Made by a program: the position numbers and the translations under genes
Notes under the pieces: generated by a model
The model's input: the letters and a program-made list of their open reading frames with translations, nothing else
Told to the model about the DNA's origin: nothing
Database searches by the model: none
DNA from: Dryas octopetala
Lineage: Eukaryota; Streptophyta; Magnoliopsida; Rosales; Rosaceae
NCBI GenBank assembly: GCA_963921425.1
Contig: OY992839.1
Coordinates: forward strand, 17,158,910-17,222,909
Direction of reading: 5' to 3'
Length of the DNA: 64,000 bases
Shown here: positions 59,727-64,000 of the stretch, in pieces
How positions within the stretch are numbered: the stretch's first letter is position 1
Layout of the letters: the number at the start of each line of letters is the position of its first letter

Positions 59727-59933
59727 TGTTGATGTGTTTTCTTAGAACAAAATAAACAATTACCTCATTCTAAGTTTACTCGCAAGTGCACGAATCGCAT
59801 CAGTAGCAAAGCGTACAAGCACGAGGTCGATCCCACAGGGAATGGTTAATATACAGTAAATCAATGCAATTAATCACTAGAATAACTAAATGGGGGGTTT
59901 TGGAAAGATGGAACACACGCACACACCACCACA
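59727..59933 (-). mobile_element. Element J: D-family LTR end, runs into gap
   Basis: 207 bp of the end of a minus-strand D-type LTR (plus strand TGTTGATGTGTTTTCTTAG start). Candidate pentamer GTTCT (59722-59726). The rest is lost in the N gap. Confidence 0.88.
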
Positions 59934-60133
59934 NNNNNNNNNNNNNNNNNNNNNNNNNNNNNNNNNNNNNNNNNNNNNNNNNNNNNNNNNNNNNNNNNNN
60001 NNNNNNNNNNNNNNNNNNNNNNNNNNNNNNNNNNNNNNNNNNNNNNNNNNNNNNNNNNNNNNNNNNNNNNNNNNNNNNNNNNNNNNNNNNNNNNNNNNNN
60101 NNNNNNNNNNNNNNNNNNNNNNNNNNNNNNNNN
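59934..60133. other. Assembly gap, 200 N
   Basis: Exactly 200 N, a typical placeholder length, so true size and adjacency of the flanks are unknown. It follows CACACACCACCACA repeats. Confidence 0.97.
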
Positions 60134-61083
60134 TACCATGCATTCAAGAAAAATTCCACAATACCATGTATTAAAAGGAAGGGCATCCTACCCAATAACG
60201 GGTCGGACACCCTCAACATCATCCACATACTCAAGTACAAACTTAATACTCAAACGAGTTTGCAATTTGGTACGGGCGACATCCGACCCGACCATATAAC
60301 TCAAATAAAAATAGGGCGATGGTCCGCCCACCCCTGCCCCCGGGCCATGTTTGCTTCAAACATTTATTTGGGATCCTCTCCCATGTCATGCTCCCCACCT
60401 GAGGATGCTCCATCCTTGGGCTCTACCCCCTGGGTATCTCCCTCTGGGACGTTGGCATGCCCATCATTACTGCCAGCCCCTAGCAGACCACCTGCTTGGC
60501 TTGGCTCAGCTCCTCCCCGCACTGCTCCAACTCTTGCCTAGCCTGGTCCGCCTCATGGCCTGCAGTAGCTCGGCATGCAATGCATTGTCCTGCCCGAGCA
60601 GCCGCGCACCCGTGCACCCGAGCACCCGTGCACCCGAGCACCACCTCTTGCCTGAGCAGCCGCGCACCCGAGCACCCGTGCACCCGTGCACCCGAGCACC
60701 ACCTCCTGCCCGAGCAGCCGCGCACCCGAGCACCCGTGCACCCATGCACCCGAGCACCCGTGCACCCGAGCACCCGTGCACCTGTGCACCACCTCCTGCT
60801 CGAGCAGCCGCACACCCGAGCACCCGTGCACCCGAGCACCACCTCCTGCCCGAGCAGCCGCGCACCCGAGCACCTGTGCACCCGTGCACCCGAGCACCCG
60901 TGCACCCGTGCACCCGAGCACCCGTGCACCGCCCCCAGCAGCCCACTGCGCAAGCTTCCGCGCCTACCACAGCGCCGCGCGCCAACCCAAGCCGAGCCCG
61001 CTGCACTGCACCGACCCCGAGCCGCGCTGCCCACCGCACAACCAGCCCCGCTGCGCCGACTCGCGCCGTTGCCCGCGCACCAC
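60134..61083. other. Unassigned DNA with GC-rich coding-like remnant
   Basis: Unlike its surroundings. On the minus strand, 60531 to 60347 reads as a frame with a coiled-coil-like ADQARQELEQCGEELSQAKQ, a TAG near 60480, then an in-frame acidic, Gly-rich tail ending MGEDPK and TAA near 60366. This looks like the C-terminus of an unrelated retroelement Gag or a host protein; I do not recognise it. 60134-60345 is AT-richer, with no signal seen. Relation to J is uncertain because of the gap. Confidence 0.4.
60597..60935. repeat. GC-rich minisatellite (8-bp unit, higher-order ~50-90 bp)
   Basis: Alternating octamers GCACCCGT and GCACCCGA, punctuated by a spacer (CACCTCCTGCCCGAGCAGCC type) at about 60643, 60701, 60790 and 60840. 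It is open in several frames on both strands because of its composition, not because of evident coding. Confidence 0.85.
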
Positions 61084-63585
61084 TGATGAGTGTGCATTTT
61101 GCATCACTTTATGATACTAATTCCTTAACCTAGAGTGTTAGAACTCGCTATTTTGTGTTTCTTGTCTTGTTTTTGTGTTTTCAGGTCAAATGAAGCAGAA
61201 ATGAGAAAAAGAAGCAAATGGAGCCATTTTGGGACATTTCCTGGTCAAACCAGGAAAAGTGCAGAAATCCTAGTCAAATGAGGATTCCTAGTCACACTAG
61301 GAAACATCAAGTCCAGAACCATCATTGCGGAGCCAGAAATGTGAAATCCTGATTCAAACAGGAAATCCTGGTTGAACTAGGAAACCTAACCCAACTAGGG
61401 AAAGGAGTCCTAGTGACACTAGGAGACCCCAGGGGCAATATGGTCATTACGAGAAGTCGAAATGGATAAGGAATCTCTCATTTTCAAGAAATCCTAGTTG
61501 CACCAGGAAATGTTTTTCAAGGTTCCAGAAGCTTCCAGAAGGTGGTGGAAATCCATGGAAATGAATGGAGGGAAGAAATGAATTTAAATTCAAATGGAAA
61601 TGAGGGGCAAAATGGGAAGTCAAAAGTGGAGGGCCCATGGGCCCTAGGGATGCCGAACCAAGTGGGCCATGCATGCACATGCATGGGCCCAAACCCTAGC
61701 AGCCCAAAAGCCACACGCAAGGAGGAAGATGGCAGCCCATGCATGCGCATGCATGCCATGCAAACCCTAGCAAGACAAGGGGCCATGCGCAGGCCCAAGG
61801 TGACAAGCCCAAGGTGGAAGCCCATGGAGTGAAACCCTAGCCCATCTTGTGCAAGCTACTGAAGCCCAACATGCAAGCCCAAAGGGACCAGCCCATGCGC
61901 CAAGGAGGGACCCTAGCTAGGCTAGGCGTGAGCCACTTAAGCCCAAAGGGGGAAGCCCATGCCGCAAGGCCCTAGTCAGCTAACCCTAGCTGAAGCCGCA
62001 AGGCACTAGGAGAAGGAAAACCCTATGCAGCCGCAAGTCTCTTCCTTGCCTCTCAAGGAAGTCTTCTCCTATTTAAACCTCCTCATTCAGACTTTTAGAG
62101 ACACTTTTTATTCCTCCTAGGTTCAGCCGAATTCTCTCTTCTCTCTCTTAGTTTTATTTTGCTGATTTAGGTTTTTAGTTTCAGACTTTATTTCTCTTGT
62201 AAGGTGAGCCAAATTCAGAGGGAGTTTTAGGAAGAGGGTGGCGTGACATTGAGAGGGAAGGATCACCTGCTGCCGCAAGCCCAAGCTCACCTTGCCGTGA
62301 GCCAATTGCTTGTGCTAGGTGCCTCCTTCTTCTTCTCTCCTTGCCGCAGCCCCCATTTGTTGCACCTCTGATTTTTGTTTTCCTTTTCCTTTTAGTTTCT
62401 ATTGTTATTGTTGGATCATGTTACTGATTTTATTAAATTAATTTGCTGGTTTAATTCAGTTGTCTTTTATTTATTTTATAGCTTTGGTTCTGAATTTAGT
62501 TAGTTGTTATTTAATCTTTGCAATCTGATTTTATTTAGTTATCTCTTTATTGCTTTTAATTCATGTTGCTGATTTCCTTTTGTTTACGCTTTTAGTTTCT
62601 TTAATTTCGCGTTTCTGATTTCATTTAGTTTATGCACTTTAAATTAGTTGTTTAGTTTATGCTTCTAAGTTTATTTAACTTGCGTTTCTGATTTCCGTTA
62701 ACAATCATGAATTGGGACTTTGTTTATTTGTTGCTGTTTTGCTTCTTTTATTTGTTTTATTTAATTATGTAGGTTAGTTATTCTATCTTGCATGTTAGTC
62801 GTAGGTTGATTAATGGATTTGCATGTTCTAACAAATCGTTTATCCGTCTCTTGGTCTGTTAGTTTGATGTTTGCACATATTAAATTTCCACTATCTATTA
62901 AAACCCCCGTCACTAGTTGTTTGCATCCTTTGACTGGCCACCATAGGGTAATTGCATCTAGTTTATCCGTTAGGTTTAGCTGTGAAATAGTCAAAGACAC
63001 TAAACCACAAGTAACAAGGGAATAAGGGATTATTCTTGGTAGTGGGGTTGGGCGACCTCTATAAGGAAATAGTCAAAGCTTATATGTTGTGCATGTTTGA
63101 CGTTCTCATAAAACTTAATGACTCCTGCATGGGTAACAGCTGCCCTAGCTTGAACTAGGGAACATGTAGGTTAACTAGCTAAGGAAGGCCCAAGAAGCTC
63201 TTAGTTTATGCATTAGGAGAACAATGGCGAGAAAGTAACTAGCCAAACCTTTTTAGCTGTCAAACTTTAATATGTTGTGTTCAAATTAACTGTCATTAGC
63301 CTTGGATGGTTATTGCATGCTTATCTGATTTGAAACCGAAAACTTAACATTGCAAGATAGGATAAAGTGTGTGTGCGTGTGGTGATGTGTGTGTGTGTTT
63401 CCATCTTTCAAAACCCCCCCATTTAGTTATTCTAGTGATTAATTGCATTGATTTATTGTATATTAACCATTCCCTGTGGGATCGACCTCGTGCTTGTACG
63501 CTTTGCTACTGATGCGATTCGTGCACTTGCGAGTAAACTTAGAATGAGGTATTTGTTTATTTTATTCTAAGAAAACACATCAACA
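61084..63585 (+). repeat. 5' LTR of element K (2,502 bp)
   Basis: TGATGAGTGTGCATTTTGC start, AAAACACATCAACA end. Dyads CCTGGTCAAACCAGG (61240-61254) and CCTAGTCACACTAGG (61287-61301); CATGCATG runs near 61668-61685 and 61738-61756; AAACCCTA motifs at 61691, 61763 and 61832; TATTTAAA at 62070-62077. Confidence 0.93.
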
Positions 63586-63591
63586 AGTTTT

Positions 63592-63608
63592 TGGCGCCGT
63601 TGCCGGGG
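63592..63608 (+). other. Primer-binding site, tRNA-Asp (element K)
   Basis: Exact 17-base match. Confidence 0.92.
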
Positions 63609-63768
63609 AATGGTGTCTAATATCAATGAATTGGTGTAATTAGTCATTAGAATTAGGTTATATTAGTTAGATTTCAGTTTTTGCTAATTTTTAGTTTTTA
63701 ATAAATGCCATGCCTTTATATGCATTCTTTCTACTGATTGTGTGTTTTCTCTTGATTAGGTGTGTTTT

Positions 63769-64000
63769 ATGAACCCTGAACTTGTTGCTAGGTTGGAGAG
63801 GCTCAAGGACGAAGCTTTAGGTGCATCACAAGTCAGCCCGCAACCTAGTGCATCAGATTCGAGTAGTGAAGAAACTGAGAGTGTCGACATGGCTGAAGCA
63901 AATGAGATAGTGCCGCAGCCCCTGAGCCATTTTTCAGCACCTTCGCTGCCCACTCAACCATCGTGCATTCGGTATGCCACCATAGCCACTGATTTCGAAA
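63769..64000 (+). CDS. gag-pro: Gag-protease N-terminus of element K (cut by window end)
   Basis: 77 codons from ATG 63769-63771 (MNPELVARLERLKDEALGAS), nearly identical to D and F, open to the window edge. The acidic Ser/Glu-rich N-terminus precedes the Gag domain. Whether the C-terminal protease and the absence of pol hold here cannot be seen. Confidence 0.9.
   Translation, partial: MNPELVARLERLKDEALGASQVSPQPSASDSSSEETESVDMAEANEIVPQPLSHFSAPSLPTQPSCIRYATIATDFE

Larger units (their letters stand above)
61084..64000 (+). mobile_element. Element K: D-family retrotransposon, 5' LTR and gag start
   Basis: Plus-strand 5' LTR, primer site, leader and first 77 codons of gag; the rest is beyond the window. 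Candidate target pentamer ACCAC (61079-61083). Confidence 0.93.

Noticed and set aside
60351-61133. Long Pro/Arg/Ala-rich frames such as repeated STRAPVHP in the GC-rich minisatellite
   Set aside because: Several frames on both strands are open at once because of the octamer repeat; this is a composition effect, not a gene call.

Overview
The window is plant heterochromatin built almost entirely of nested LTR retrotransposons of the Ty3/gypsy class, Athila-like lineage, inserted into each other and into a ~150-bp satellite array. I see no host gene, tRNA or rRNA gene. A flowering plant, probably a dicot, is inferred from four things: Athila-type Gag-Pol, primer-binding sites matching the 3' end of plant tRNA-Asp (TGGCGCCGTTGCCGGGG), LTRs of 1.7-2.5 kb, and the satellite block. 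The species is not identifiable from the sequence. The satellite plus nesting suggests a pericentromeric or centromeric location (inference).

Layout. 1-7976: element A (minus), an uninterrupted 1,751-codon gag-pol plus its 5' LTR; the 3' end lies beyond the window. A sits inside B (7977-11282, minus), a different gag family with a CCHC zinc knuckle. B sits inside the 5' LTR of C (11283-19918, plus), an A-family copy broken by stops, a frameshift and a 3' deletion. 19919-28029: element D (minus), which encodes only Gag-protease. 28030-44841: element E (plus, A family), lacking its 5' end and split by F (28558-37806, minus, D family, perfect 5-bp target duplication). E ends inside a remnant LTR, H (44842-45075). 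45076-46003 and 57042-57374: satellite. 46004-57041: element G, an LTR-internal-LTR-internal-LTR tandem with no coding capacity, flanked by one TTCAA target duplication. 57375-59726: element I (plus, A family), cut by J (59727-59933, D family), which runs into a 200-N gap. 60134-61083: GC-rich minisatellite and unassigned DNA. 61084-64000: element K (plus, D family), 5' LTR and start of gag.

How the parts relate. Three tiers share the same priming site, polypurine tract, LTR ends and U5 block: A/C/E/I encode or once encoded Gag-PR-RT-RNaseH-IN; D/F (and by relationship J/K) encode Gag-PR without polymerase or integrase; G encodes nothing but keeps the last 14 codons of a D-type gag-pro frame. 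The simplest reading is an autonomous family whose enzymes can serve Gag-only and non-coding derivatives. The 3' non-coding region of every tier keeps the same ordered set of small hairpins and G-rich tracts, with base changes that often preserve pairing. This is the most novel signal I found. The tandem G element, whose middle LTR carries variants from both outer LTRs, is the clearest structural curiosity.
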